Origin: Synechococcus sp. BIOS-E4-1
Lineage (GTDB): Bacteria > Cyanobacteriota > Cyanobacteriia > PCC-6307 > Cyanobiaceae
Assembly (NCBI RefSeq): GCF_014279995.1
Contig: NZ_CP047935.1
Coordinates: 2,067,494-2,131,493, forward strand
DNA: 64,000 nt
Direction: 5' to 3'
Part shown: positions 35,870 to 45,604 of the stretch, piece by piece
Numbering within the stretch: position 1 is the first letter of the stretch
Layout of the letters: each line of letters begins with the position of its first letter
Position numbers and translations under genes: made by a program
Notes under the pieces: model-generated
What the model was told of the DNA's origin: nothing
The model's database searches: none
Seen by the model: only the letters and a program-made list of their open reading frames with translations

Positions 35870-36376
35870 ATGAAGGAACCCACTCTCATTGTCAGAACGC
35901 TCATTAGCGAGCTTCGCGAAGAGATGTCTGAAGCAGCAAGGGAACTGCTGAACAGAGCCACCTGGGATTTGCAGTGCCCTGTAATTGTCATAGATGCCAG
36001 AGAGCATCCCAAACGAGTTCTGAAGACATCAGTGCGAGGTCTCACAGGCACGATCACCACAAGCAACGTGATCGACAATCCACTGCTGCGCTCGTTTCTG
36101 GCGCGTTTCAAGCAGGTTGGCGCCGAGGAAGCCCTTGATGAATTCATGCATGGACCGGAAGCAGAACACTTCTCAAAGCTCTGGGATCGCTATACCGATG
36201 AACGCCATCAACACGGAATCGCTGTTTGGTCGTATTCCGAAGCTGCCAAATTCGCCCTTAAATCGAAGCAGTGTTTTGAACAAGGGGAGATTGCCTGCGT
36301 CGCCATCACGGAGGGGAACGAAACGGAAGATCACGGCGTTCTCACTTTCTCGGTGGATTCCAGCTGGCTCTCCTGA
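35870..36376 (+). CDS. Uncharacterised protein, tandem paralogue A
   Basis: 168 residues, soluble and acidic. It is clearly related to the next gene: LISELREEMSEAARELLNRA aligns with LVSECREIFVEAAIKLNAVS, followed by TWDLQCPVIVIDAREH against AWDFSCPCVVLDGRTD, and both have a conserved VIDNP/AIDSP and EEFM/TEML-like helix. The ends both read as strand-rich (DHGVLTFSVDSSWLS; SHSIFTFESDITSLLT). No known domain is recognised. The two lie 80 bp apart on the same strand. Confidence 0.7.
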   Translation: MKEPTLIVRTLISELREEMSEAARELLNRATWDLQCPVIVIDAREHPKRVLKTSVRGLTGTITTSNVIDNPLLRSFLARFKQVGAEEALDEFMHGPEAEHFSKLWDRYTDERHQHGIAVWSYSEAAKFALKSKQCFEQGEIACVAITEGNETEDHGVLTFSVDSSWLS

Positions 36377-36456
36377 TTGCAGCGATCCACAAAGCTGAAT
36401 GCTCTTTCGAGAGAATGGAATAAGTTTCTACGACTCGGACCAAAGCGAAAACGCGC

Positions 36457-36969
36457 ATGTCATCAAATCGAGCCCGTCTGGACGTCTTGGTGTCTGAATG
36501 CCGAGAGATATTCGTGGAAGCAGCAATCAAGCTGAACGCGGTAAGCGCTTGGGATTTCTCCTGTCCTTGCGTTGTTCTCGATGGTCGTACGGATGACATC
36601 AAAGCCGTGGTGATCGGCGTCGGAAGCATTGGCAACCTGGTTCCAACATCAGCCGCAATCGACAGCCCTGAGGTCAAGGAATGGCTTCGCATTGCAACGG
36701 AGAAAAGCCCCGAAGTGGCATTCACAGAGATGCTCAATGGCGATGAGGACCGCGCCAAACGATTCAATGAGGCTTACGAACGGCTGATTGAGGAGCGTCA
36801 AACCGGAATCAAAGGCCTTTGGTCTACCGATGATCTCTCCTCATTTGTATCCAGAAGTCAAGCGGCGTTCCCCAAGGCCATCAGCGCCGTTGCACTGCTA
36901 CCTGGGCAAAAAGGTCAAAGTCACAGCATCTTCACATTTGAGAGCGACATCACATCTCTGCTGACTTGA
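36457..36969 (+). CDS. Uncharacterised protein, tandem paralogue B
   Basis: 170 residues, the diverged duplicate of the preceding gene (see the shared N-terminal helix, the WDF/WDL-x-CP strand and the matching C-terminal strand). The protein is soluble with no signal peptide. The identity between the pair looks low to moderate by eye, so the duplication is not recent. Function unknown; such pairs sometimes make heterodimers. Confidence 0.7.
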   Translation: MSSNRARLDVLVSECREIFVEAAIKLNAVSAWDFSCPCVVLDGRTDDIKAVVIGVGSIGNLVPTSAAIDSPEVKEWLRIATEKSPEVAFTEMLNGDEDRAKRFNEAYERLIEERQTGIKGLWSTDDLSSFVSRSQAAFPKAISAVALLPGQKGQSHSIFTFESDITSLLT

Positions 36970-37030
36970 AGATCACGAACAAACCAGTTTGATCCATATC
37001 GAAATAGTGAAAACACCACTCCGCTTTGAA

Positions 37031-37204
37031 CTAAGAATCGAACTCGCAAGGCCTGCTTTTATACATACTGAACTCCTTGAAGACGGCTTCAGCCTCGTAA
37101 AAATCTTGATCCTGTCTTAAAAAGTAGAGATGAGACTTCCACCATTCCCAAGTGTCTTCATGAATGTCTTTCTTAAGGAGATTCTCAAGAACTTCGCTGC
37201 TCAT
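37031..37204 (-). CDS. Small conserved-looking protein, 57 residues
   Basis: ATG 37204 is preceded by GGGGAGGT, a strong if close ribosome-binding site. The product begins MSSEVLENLLKKDIHEDTWE and continues WWKSHLYFLRQDQDFYEAEA, ending RPCEFDS. It is acidic, rich in Trp, Tyr and Phe, and appears helical. Composition and the ribosome-binding site support a real gene. No family recognised. It is convergent with paralogue B. Confidence 0.55.
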   Translation of the reverse strand: MSSEVLENLLKKDIHEDTWEWWKSHLYFLRQDQDFYEAEAVFKEFSMYKSRPCEFDS

Positions 37205-37442
37205 ACCTCCCCTGCGAGTAACCGCAACCTAGAGAGCATCATTCCCGAGTCAATTGAGTTTCACAGGCCGTAACGCGGTTGTCCTTAACTGTTCGATGTC
37301 AGGCAGGCGCTGCACAATCAACAGAGACTGCTGCAACCGAATCCACAAGCAAGAGGAGGGCTGCAGACCCAAACAAGCTTGAACTGAATTGAACTGACCA
37401 GGCCCAACTTCGCCTGCTCAATCAGAACCCGTAGATCGCGGT

Positions 37443-40103
37443 TCAGGCTTCCATCAGCGTCACCACTTCACGGGTGTTTGTGGACAGATCCGCGGAAGCC
37501 AAAGTTGCCAATGCCCGTTTCACGGCGGCCTGACGATCGCTGCCGTAGGTGCGCCAACGACTGAACACCTTGGCCAGCCGCGACGCTGTGATGGCGTTGC
37601 GCTGATCCACAGCGATGATCTGTTCAGCCATGAACTGATACCCACTGCCATCAAGAGCATGGAAGACCCGTGGATTGCCCACGAGCCCGCCCAATACAGC
37701 ACGCACGGAATTGGGCGCCATGGGGTCATAACGGGGGTGTTCCAACAAGGCAGCAACCCTCTCAAGGGCATCCGCTCGCGGCGTTGAAGCTTCCAGCGAG
37801 AACCAAGTGTCAAAAATCACTGGACGCTCTTGCCAGCGATCGTGGAACGACTGCAAAGCCTGATCGCGCTCAACACAGTCAATCGGCTGCAATGCCCGCA
37901 GACCCGCTCGGGCCAGCGTCATCGAGGGGCCCTGGACAGCCTGAGCAGCATCAGAGCGCGCCTTTGAATCACCGGCAGCAGCCAGCCAGCTCCAGATCAG
38001 CCCCGTGAGCTGGCGCTCACCCTGGCCGGCAGGCCAAACCAGGTCCAGGCTGGACGCAACGCCATCCAGTCTGGACCTCAGCAAAGCTGCCAGCTGCGAT
38101 CCAAGCTGCTCTCGCAGTTCACAGGCTGCGCGATCAAGCGCAGGGGGATCGGCTTCGCGCTGAAGCGACTCGAGTTCGGCTGAACCGGGAAAGGCCAGGA
38201 GAGTGGCCAACACGGCAGGGTCCTGTTCTCCACTGCCAGCAAGCAGTTGGCGAAGGGCATCCAGCATCCTTGACTCCAGTTCTGCCTGAGGAGTTCCCGC
38301 AGCACGGGAAAGGATCAAACGCTTCCAAAGCTGTTGGCCGGCATCCCAGCGCGCAAAGGCATCGTTATCCCCAGCAAACAGCGCAAACAGATCTTCAAGG
38401 GTCTGGCCTGCATCCCAGGTCACCGGGGCTGAGAAACGACGAAACAGCGAGACAACCGGTGGCTGCTCAGCAGGAGGCAAATCTTCCAGGACGATGGTCT
38501 TTACCTCCTGATCAAGCACAAACAGCCGTTCATCTCCAGCACATCCGTCGGGTTGCAAGACAGACCAAAGCACAGGAATCACCAGAGCTTGCTTGCTTTC
38601 CTGCCCTGGAGTGGGGGGCGTGGATTGCTGCAGCGTCAGGCTCAGGCGTCCGGATTCACCATCCCAGACAGATTTCACTGCCACATGAGGCGTTCCCGCC
38701 TGGTGGTACCAAAGCCGAAATTGCTCAACATCAAAGCCAAGAGGCTGACCATCAGCACCGGCACCATCGACGATCGCCGCAACAAAATCCTCTGTGGTGG
38801 CGGCTTCTCCATCGTGACGCTGGAAAAACAAGCTCATACCCCGCATGAACCGCTCAGGCCCCAGCAGGGTCCGCAACATACGAATCAGTTCGGCCCCTTT
38901 TTCATAAATCGTGGTGGTGTAAAAATTATCGATGGCTTGATAGGAGTCCGGCTTCACAGGGTGAGCTGTGGGACCTGCATCCTCACGGAACTGAGTATTG
39001 CGAAGCATCGCTGCATCTTCAATCCGTTTCAAAGGTTCGGAATGAAGATCGGCGGTGAAACACTGGTCACGAAAAACGGTGAGACCTTCCTTGAGCGACA
39101 ACTGAAACCAATCGCGACAGGTGATTCGATTACCAGACCAGTTGTGAAAATACTCATGTCCAACAACACTTTCAATTCGCTCTAATTCACCATCAGTTGC
39201 AGATTCAGCATCAGCAAGAACCAGCTTCGAGTTGAAAATATTCAAACTTTTATTTTCCATTGCACCCATATTGAAGTGGCGCACGGCAACAGTATTGAAT
39301 TCATCAAGGTCGTACTCGAGTCCATAAACAGACTCATCCCATTCCATGGAACGTTTCAACGACGCCATGGCATGGGCCGTGAACGACTCATCACCTGCCT
39401 CCACATGCAGACGCAAGGTCACCTTCCGACCGGAAGCCGTCACGTAATGGTCCCTGATCTCGCGCAGGTCCCCCGCTACAAGAGCGAATAGATAGGAGGG
39501 CTTTGGAAATGGATCTTCCCAGACAACCTCATGTCGCGAGCCATCATCGAGAAGAGCCGATGCACTGATTTCATTTCCATTCGAAAGCAGCACTGGAAAC
39601 CGTGTTCGGTCTGCCTCAATCCGAACCCGATAGCGACTCAAAACATCAGGACGATCTGGATGAAAGGTGATCCGTCGAAACCCTTCGGCCTCACATTGCG
39701 TTGTGAGCATTCCGCCGCTTTCATACAAACCCTCGAGTGACGTGTTGGCCTGAGGATCAAGACGACTGACAGTCGTTAACGTGAATGGGTGAGTTGGTGG
39801 TTCAAAAATTTCCAGCTGTTCATGGTTCAAGCCGTAGGAGCTGCTCTGAAGGGTGTGCCCATCAATAGCGATTGAAATCAATTCAAGATCAACCCCATTC
39901 AAAATCAGAGGTGTGGTTGCCTTGGGATCGGAGGGCTCTAAGTGCAGGTCGGCCGTGACCAGAACCGAATCAGGCTGATGCACCACCACATTCAGCTCAA
40001 CCCTTGGAATAGCAAAAGGGAAAGGTTTGTAATCGGATAGCCGCTTTGGTGGGGCAACCCCCGCCCAGCTGATGGTCGACTCAGAGGATGCGGTGGAAAC
40101 CAT
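37443..40103 (-). CDS. pepN: Aminopeptidase N
   Basis: 886-residue M1 zinc metallopeptidase that removes N-terminal residues from peptides. The exopeptidase motif NMGAMENKSLN and the zinc site VVGHEYFHNWSGNRITCRDW (HEXXH with a downstream Glu) are intact. The C-terminal ERAP-like helical domain has the PepN length and ends SADLSTNTREVVTLMEA. ATG 40103 gives the usual N-terminus. It marks the right edge of the accessory region. A 238-bp gap lies downstream and a 393-bp gap upstream. Confidence 0.95.
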   Translation of the reverse strand: MVSTASSESTISWAGVAPPKRLSDYKPFPFAIPRVELNVVVHQPDSVLVTADLHLEPSDPKATTPLILNGVDLELISIAIDGHTLQSSSYGLNHEQLEIFEPPTHPFTLTTVSRLDPQANTSLEGLYESGGMLTTQCEAEGFRRITFHPDRPDVLSRYRVRIEADRTRFPVLLSNGNEISASALLDDGSRHEVVWEDPFPKPSYLFALVAGDLREIRDHYVTASGRKVTLRLHVEAGDESFTAHAMASLKRSMEWDESVYGLEYDLDEFNTVAVRHFNMGAMENKSLNIFNSKLVLADAESATDGELERIESVVGHEYFHNWSGNRITCRDWFQLSLKEGLTVFRDQCFTADLHSEPLKRIEDAAMLRNTQFREDAGPTAHPVKPDSYQAIDNFYTTTIYEKGAELIRMLRTLLGPERFMRGMSLFFQRHDGEAATTEDFVAAIVDGAGADGQPLGFDVEQFRLWYHQAGTPHVAVKSVWDGESGRLSLTLQQSTPPTPGQESKQALVIPVLWSVLQPDGCAGDERLFVLDQEVKTIVLEDLPPAEQPPVVSLFRRFSAPVTWDAGQTLEDLFALFAGDNDAFARWDAGQQLWKRLILSRAAGTPQAELESRMLDALRQLLAGSGEQDPAVLATLLAFPGSAELESLQREADPPALDRAACELREQLGSQLAALLRSRLDGVASSLDLVWPAGQGERQLTGLIWSWLAAAGDSKARSDAAQAVQGPSMTLARAGLRALQPIDCVERDQALQSFHDRWQERPVIFDTWFSLEASTPRADALERVAALLEHPRYDPMAPNSVRAVLGGLVGNPRVFHALDGSGYQFMAEQIIAVDQRNAITASRLAKVFSRWRTYGSDRQAAVKRALATLASADLSTNTREVVTLMEA

Positions 40104-40496
40104 AGACAGCTCACTCTTTGATGATCCTGGCTCGTCCGATCAACAGATGGCGGGAGGGAAAACCTCACCAGTTTGCGGACTTCTGAGTTTTAGCGACGAA
40201 TTGGCAAACAGAGGTGCGGAGTTGGTGGATTGGTCTCTGAAATCAAGCCGACCTGGTGATGACCGATAGGTCATGGGGGTGCACTTTAAGCAGTTGGCTC
40301 AGAGCTGCGATGCACTGATCATTACCGAGACTTGCCAGACACTCATAAAGAAAACATCAATCCATTATTATCAAGCCAATCTCAACCTTCAAATCGACAA
40401 GAAGAGATTGGCTTATCAATTAATGCCCCCTGCTGAACCCACTCAAAGGACCTAATCTTAACCAAATGGATCAGAATAGATCAGGTGAAGCAATGG
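40104..40496. other. Upstream region of pepN with an 11-bp inverted repeat
   Basis: No supported gene. At 40373-40383 and 40404-40414 the arms AAGCCAATCTC and GAGATTGGCTT are perfectly complementary, with a 20-base spacer. No T-run follows on either strand. A 60-residue frame (40273-40455) overlaps the repeat but has no ribosome-binding site. The repeat may shape the pepN leader or the end of the next gene's transcript. Confidence 0.4.
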
Positions 40497-40967
40497 TCAG
40501 CTTCCAGACTGAGACTTCAGCAGCTTCTCTGCTTTTGTAACCTCTTTTTTGTAATCCTGAGGCAAGTCCTTTCCACAACGAACGCCGACGACAGGCAATA
40601 ATTGCATCGCCAGACCATTGGCAACTTCCTCAGAAGTCAAAGCCTGTCCGTTCTTGACCCCTGAAATTTTGGAACCGTTGACTTCCTTGATGTAGCTCAC
40701 CATCGGCACCATGTTGGCCTGCATTGCAGTCAAGAATGGAACCTTGCTTTTTGACAAAATGCACATGTTGATCGAAGCAACTGAAACCATTCGCTCGATT
40801 TCAATCGCTGTCGCCGGGGATTTCGCTCCACCTGCCCCTTGAGCGAACGCAATGGAAGAATTGAGAGGAAGCGCTGCGACCAGCAGAACAGTTCTGAACG
40901 CCTTGGAAAGACTGGGACGGGGGATACGCACTGACAGACTTAGGGGAGCGGTCCCATGCTGCCTCAT
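40497..40967 (-). CDS. Secreted protein of unknown function
   Basis: 156 residues. The N-terminus has a basic stretch and a hydrophobic core (AFRTVLLVAALPLNSSIAFA), so export with cleavage near residue 42 is likely. The mature part contains two Cys (NMCILSK and VGVRCGKD), which may form a disulfide, and a Lys-rich C-terminal helix. I do not recognise the family; similar short exported proteins are common in marine Synechococcus. No operon partner. Confidence 0.6.
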   Translation of the reverse strand: MRQHGTAPLSLSVRIPRPSLSKAFRTVLLVAALPLNSSIAFAQGAGGAKSPATAIEIERMVSVASINMCILSKSKVPFLTAMQANMVPMVSYIKEVNGSKISGVKNGQALTSEEVANGLAMQLLPVVGVRCGKDLPQDYKKEVTKAEKLLKSQSGS

Positions 40968-41389
40968 ACCAGCTGAAAATGGCTAGGTATTTGTTGCGAC
41001 AAGATCAATCCCAGACCAACCGCGGAGTGCTCAAAATCTGGGTATGCAGTGTTTCCAAGCCGAGAACAGAACAAAATTGATTCCTGTGTTGACAGATCGG
41101 CACCCAGATCAAGCCACTAGAAAGCGGTCAAATTTTGATGCATAGCTGATCACAAGCAAACATCTCGAGCAACACCTGACGGATTCACGCCATGTGGCTG
41201 GCTTGGATCAGATGACAAGCAGCTGCAACAAAGCTGTGAATCTTGATCAAGCCTTGTTCAAGGCCTCAGCAAGATCCAAACAAAAGGCCGTTCAAAGCGC
41301 GACAGGAGAATCTGTCACCAGAGAACCGCGAAAGACCTCGCCAACGGGAATGCCTGGGAACCAGGCGAGAACGCCTTGGACTGCACAAC
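40968..41389. other. Intergenic stretch, no gene seen
   Basis: About 420 bp between two minus-strand genes. The longer plus-strand frame through this region (from 41194) continues into the antisense of the CpcS-like gene and has noise-like composition. A small palindrome GCCTTG-TT-CAAGGC is at 41251-41264. It should hold the promoter of the secreted protein gene. Confidence 0.4.
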
Positions 41390-41965
41390 TCAATTCGAGT
41401 CAATTGGAGCCGAAGCATCTTCAAGACGGGTTTCGTGGTGATGTTCCACGATTTCCAGATCACCTTTCTGCCAGCTGTAGATGGCTCGCGATCGGAAACG
41501 ATCCTGATCAATCAGACGTGTGTATTCCTGGACATCCCAGTCGAGGTAATGCGATTCGAACACCACCTCGTGTTCATCCACCTGACGAATCCTCGTTCGT
41601 GACTCGACTTCTTCGAGATAGGCACGACTACGCAGCAACTGGTGTCCCATCAGTGTTGCTTCCATCACCCCTTCACGCTGATAACGGGGTTTGCGATCAA
41701 AGAAATCTGTTTCGTGTTCCGGCCACCAGCTCATGCGGTAGTGAGGATTGCCCACCCTCGATTCCGCAAAGATCTCCACCCGGATCATCATGTCCAGGAA
41801 CAGGACCTCCTCATTTTTGAAAACGTATTGACGTCGTGACCGCCAAAGGCCCAGGTTTCGTGCAAACCAACGCCTGAGATTGCTGTCGAGATAAACCCGC
41901 TGCGAAGCCGGAGACTCACCGTCCGGGGGTGGAGCACCACGGCTTTCGACAGGGAGAAGGGCCAT
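41390..41965 (-). CDS. CpcS/CpeS-like (calycin-fold) protein
   Basis: 191 residues. The order of motifs resembles CpcS-type phycobiliprotein lyases: WFARNLGLWRSRRQYVF at the start, a central HQLLRSRAYLEEVESRTRIR, and the strand series DRFRSRAIYSWQKGDLEIVE ending HHHETRLE. CpcS enzymes attach bilins to phycobiliproteins or carry bilins. The likeness is by pattern, not strong identity, so lyase activity is unproven; a structural relative of unknown ligand is as likely. It is divergent from sasA across 88 bp. Confidence 0.5.
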   Translation of the reverse strand: MALLPVESRGAPPPDGESPASQRVYLDSNLRRWFARNLGLWRSRRQYVFKNEEVLFLDMMIRVEIFAESRVGNPHYRMSWWPEHETDFFDRKPRYQREGVMEATLMGHQLLRSRAYLEEVESRTRIRQVDEHEVVFESHYLDWDVQEYTRLIDQDRFRSRAIYSWQKGDLEIVEHHHETRLEDASAPIDSN

Positions 41966-42053
41966 GCAAAGTCCTGACTGACAACAGTCTGTTCAAAATC
42001 ATCTTAGCGGTTCTGCTGACCTTTGCAAAAACCCATAAGGTAAGGCTCATCTT

Positions 42054-43220
42054 TTGGAGCAACACCTGGTGGGCGGGATCGATCCCACACCACGTCAGCA
42101 GCTGACTCTGCTCCTGGTCGCAGGTCGTCACCATCTCTCCAGCGGGGATCTGCGTTCGCTGATCCAGTTCCTGGAACAGGAGGACTGCGGTTTTGACGTG
42201 ACACTCCAGGTTGCTGATCCTGTCGAGCACCCGGAACTGCTGGAACTTCACCGGTTGGTTGTCACACCTGCTCTGGTGAAGCTGCAACCCATGCCAAAGC
42301 AGGTCTTTGCAGGTAGCAGCATTTTCCAGCAACTACGCGGCTGGGTGCCTCGATGGCAGCAGGATGAGGTCGTGAGCGGACTGGGCCTGAGCCTCAAGCC
42401 CACCGAGCTGGACGGAAGTCGTACTCAGCGGGAGCTTCAACTGGAGGATCAGCTGTTGGTTCTGCGGCAGGAGAATGAAACGCTGATTGATCGTCTGCAA
42501 TCTCAAGAACGCCTTCTGAGAATGGTGGCGCACGAACTTCGCACGCCCCTGACGGCAGCGACGCTGGCACTGCAGAGCCAGCAACTGGGTCAGATCGATC
42601 TCAATCGATTCCGCGACGTCCTGAAGCGACGGCTCGATGAGATCGCACTTCTCTCCAAAGATCTGCTGGAGGTGGGAAGCACACGCTGGGAAGCTCTTTT
42701 CAACCCCCAGCGACTTGACCTGGCCAGCATTGCCGCAGAAGCAATTCTTGAACTGGAAAAGCTCTGGCTCGGTCGAGACGTGACCATCAACACAGACATT
42801 CCAGCCGATCTGCCACTGGTCTTCGCGGATCAGCGGCGCATGCGTCAGGTGCTGCTCAATCTTCTTGAGAACGCTCTGAAATACACCCAGGACGGCGGCA
42901 CAATTGCACTCGCCATGGTGCATCGCACCAGTCAATGGGTGCAGGTAAGTGTCAGCGACAGCGGTCCTGGCATCCCCGAAGCAGAACAGCAACGCATTTT
43001 TCTGGACCGTGTACGACTTCCCCAAACCTCAGGAGGAACATCGGGCTTCGGAGTGGGGCTCTCCGTTTGCCGACGAATCGTTGAAGTTCATGGTGGACGC
43101 ATCTGGGTTGTCTCAGAACCAGGAAAAGGAGCCTGCTTCACCTTCAATGTCCCTGTCTGGCAAGGACAAGGACAGGAAAACTTGATCACTGCCTTGACGG
43201 AGGGTCAGTCGGAACCGTAA
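42054..43220 (+). CDS. sasA: Adaptive-response sensory kinase SasA
   Basis: Circadian output kinase that binds KaiC and phosphorylates RpaA. The N-terminal KaiB-like thioredoxin-fold domain spans about residues 12-105 ([38 protein letters not shown]). His160 is the acceptor ([13 protein letters not shown]). ATP-binding motifs are [28 protein letters not shown] and [18 protein letters not shown]. There is no transmembrane part, as expected. The start is uncertain: TTG 42054 gives 388 residues; an in-frame GTG at 42069 is possible. kai genes are not in this window. Confidence 0.92.
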   Translation: MEQHLVGGIDPTPRQQLTLLLVAGRHHLSSGDLRSLIQFLEQEDCGFDVTLQVADPVEHPELLELHRLVVTPALVKLQPMPKQVFAGSSIFQQLRGWVPRWQQDEVVSGLGLSLKPTELDGSRTQRELQLEDQLLVLRQENETLIDRLQSQERLLRMVAHELRTPLTAATLALQSQQLGQIDLNRFRDVLKRRLDEIALLSKDLLEVGSTRWEALFNPQRLDLASIAAEAILELEKLWLGRDVTINTDIPADLPLVFADQRRMRQVLLNLLENALKYTQDGGTIALAMVHRTSQWVQVSVSDSGPGIPEAEQQRIFLDRVRLPQTSGGTSGFGVGLSVCRRIVEVHGGRIWVVSEPGKGACFTFNVPVWQGQGQENLITALTEGQSEP

Positions 43221-43223
43221 TTT
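43194..43223 (+). promoter_or_regulatory. Possible sigma-70 promoter of tRNA-Glu
   Basis: TTGACG at 43194-43199 and TAATTT at 43218-43223 are separated by 18 bp. The -10 element lies 38 bp upstream of the tRNA and overlaps the end of sasA. The elements are near consensus, but cyanobacterial promoters often vary. Confidence 0.4.
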
Positions 43224-43261
43224 CATTTGGTGCTCGGGAGAACACCTGAGAGCACGGCCTC

Positions 43262-43334
43262 GCCCCCATCGTCTAGAGGCCTAGGACACCTCCCTTTCAC
43301 GGAGGCGACAGGGGTTCGAATCCCCTTGGGGGTA
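43262..43334 (+). tRNA. trnE: tRNA-Glu (TTC)
   Basis: 73 bases fold into a standard cloverleaf. The acceptor stem pairs GCCCCCA with TGGGGGT. The D-arm is in GTCTAGAGGCCTAGGAC. The anticodon loop CTTTCAC has TTC, and the T-arm has GGTTCGAATCC. CCA is not encoded. Besides translation, Glu-tRNA is the precursor of 5-aminolevulinate and so of chlorophyll, heme and bilins in cyanobacteria. Confidence 0.97.
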
Positions 43335-43451
43335 TTGATTGATTTGCTTTTCGCAGCAAAACATCTCTAGCATGAATGTTTTTTATGACAATTGATCAGC
43401 TTCTGAGGGCCTCATTTAAGTGCCCCAAAAGGCTCAAGTAGAGAGAACCTT

Positions 43452-43997
43452 TCAGGCCTCACCGAAACGCCGGATAGTTTCTTCTTCAACCGCTAGAAGG
43501 TTGTCATTGAGGTCTTGTCGCAAGCGTTGCTCGATCAGTGCAACGGGCATGCCCTGACATCCCTGAACAGTGAGTTCGTACAGCACCAGAGTTTGATCAG
43601 GAACAGCCTTCAAACGCCAGGCACCTTCAAAACGACGAAAATCACCTTTCAGCATTCTGAACTGAAGCAATCCTTCTGGACGATGCTCCGTGAGTTCAAG
43701 CTGGACTTCAGCTGAAAATTTCAGGCCTAAAACCAGTTGCTGACTGCCAACCTGAGCGAGAGTAACTCGATTTCCTGAACGCTCAATCAGCTTGCTACGG
43801 CTGAGATTGGGGATGAATTTGCTAAGCCCTTCGTAGTCAGTGAGCACCTGCCAAAGGTTGTCCACTGTCTGATCCGTTCGCAGCTGAACAGCCAAGCGAC
43901 GAACGCCCTGTGGCAGACGCTCAACAGTCTGTTCAATCGTCTGCTGACGACCTCTGGTTGCTCGCTGAAGGGTCGGCAAGGAGTCGTCGAAGTTCAA
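43452..43997 (-). CDS. SRPBCC-family (polyketide cyclase/START-like) protein
   Basis: 181 residues. The START-like pattern is visible: DNLWQVLTDYEGLSKFIPNL, SRSKLIERSGNRVTLAQVGS and a C-terminal helix LIEQRLRQDLNDNLLAVEEE. Such proteins bind hydrophobic ligands in a deep cavity; the ligand here is unknown. Start is TTG 43997, since no ATG precedes the conserved part. The gene is convergent with tRNA-Glu and divergent from petH across 141 bp. Confidence 0.78.
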   Translation of the reverse strand: MNFDDSLPTLQRATRGRQQTIEQTVERLPQGVRRLAVQLRTDQTVDNLWQVLTDYEGLSKFIPNLSRSKLIERSGNRVTLAQVGSQQLVLGLKFSAEVQLELTEHRPEGLLQFRMLKGDFRRFEGAWRLKAVPDQTLVLYELTVQGCQGMPVALIEQRLRQDLNDNLLAVEEETIRRFGEA

Positions 43998-44096
43998 CCT
44001 GAAAAAGGTAACAACGGAATCTTAAAGAAAGTCAGGCTGAAGGTCAGACCGCAATCTGATGTGAGGGTCTGAACGACTTGGGCTTGCTCTTGATGA

Positions 44097-45449
<1,353 letters not shown>

Positions 45450-45472
45450 GTCTTCAGGGTCTGATTCCCGAC

Positions 45473-45503
45473 AAAAGCCCACCTTTCGGTGGGTTTTTTT
45501 TTT
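45473..45503 (+). terminator. Rho-independent terminator after petH
   Basis: CCCACC (45478-45483), loop TTTC, GGTGGG (45488-45493), then ten T. The A-run before the stem would also serve the minus strand. It separates petH from zwf. Confidence 0.9.
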
Positions 45504-45604
45504 GTTTTGGTTGTCCCGAGACGACGACAAAACATGGCGGGATGTTCTGGAGCACTGTCAGCACGGGGATTCCTGGTTAAACCTTCGTCAGAGCTTCCAG
45601 TGTC

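Noticed and set aside
41194-41820. 208-residue plus-strand frame overlapping the CpcS-like gene
   Set aside because: It is antisense to a better-supported gene and has Pro/Ser/Arg-rich noise composition.
43343-43360. Small hairpin after tRNA-Glu as terminator
   Set aside because: A 6-bp AT-rich stem without a T-run is too weak to call.
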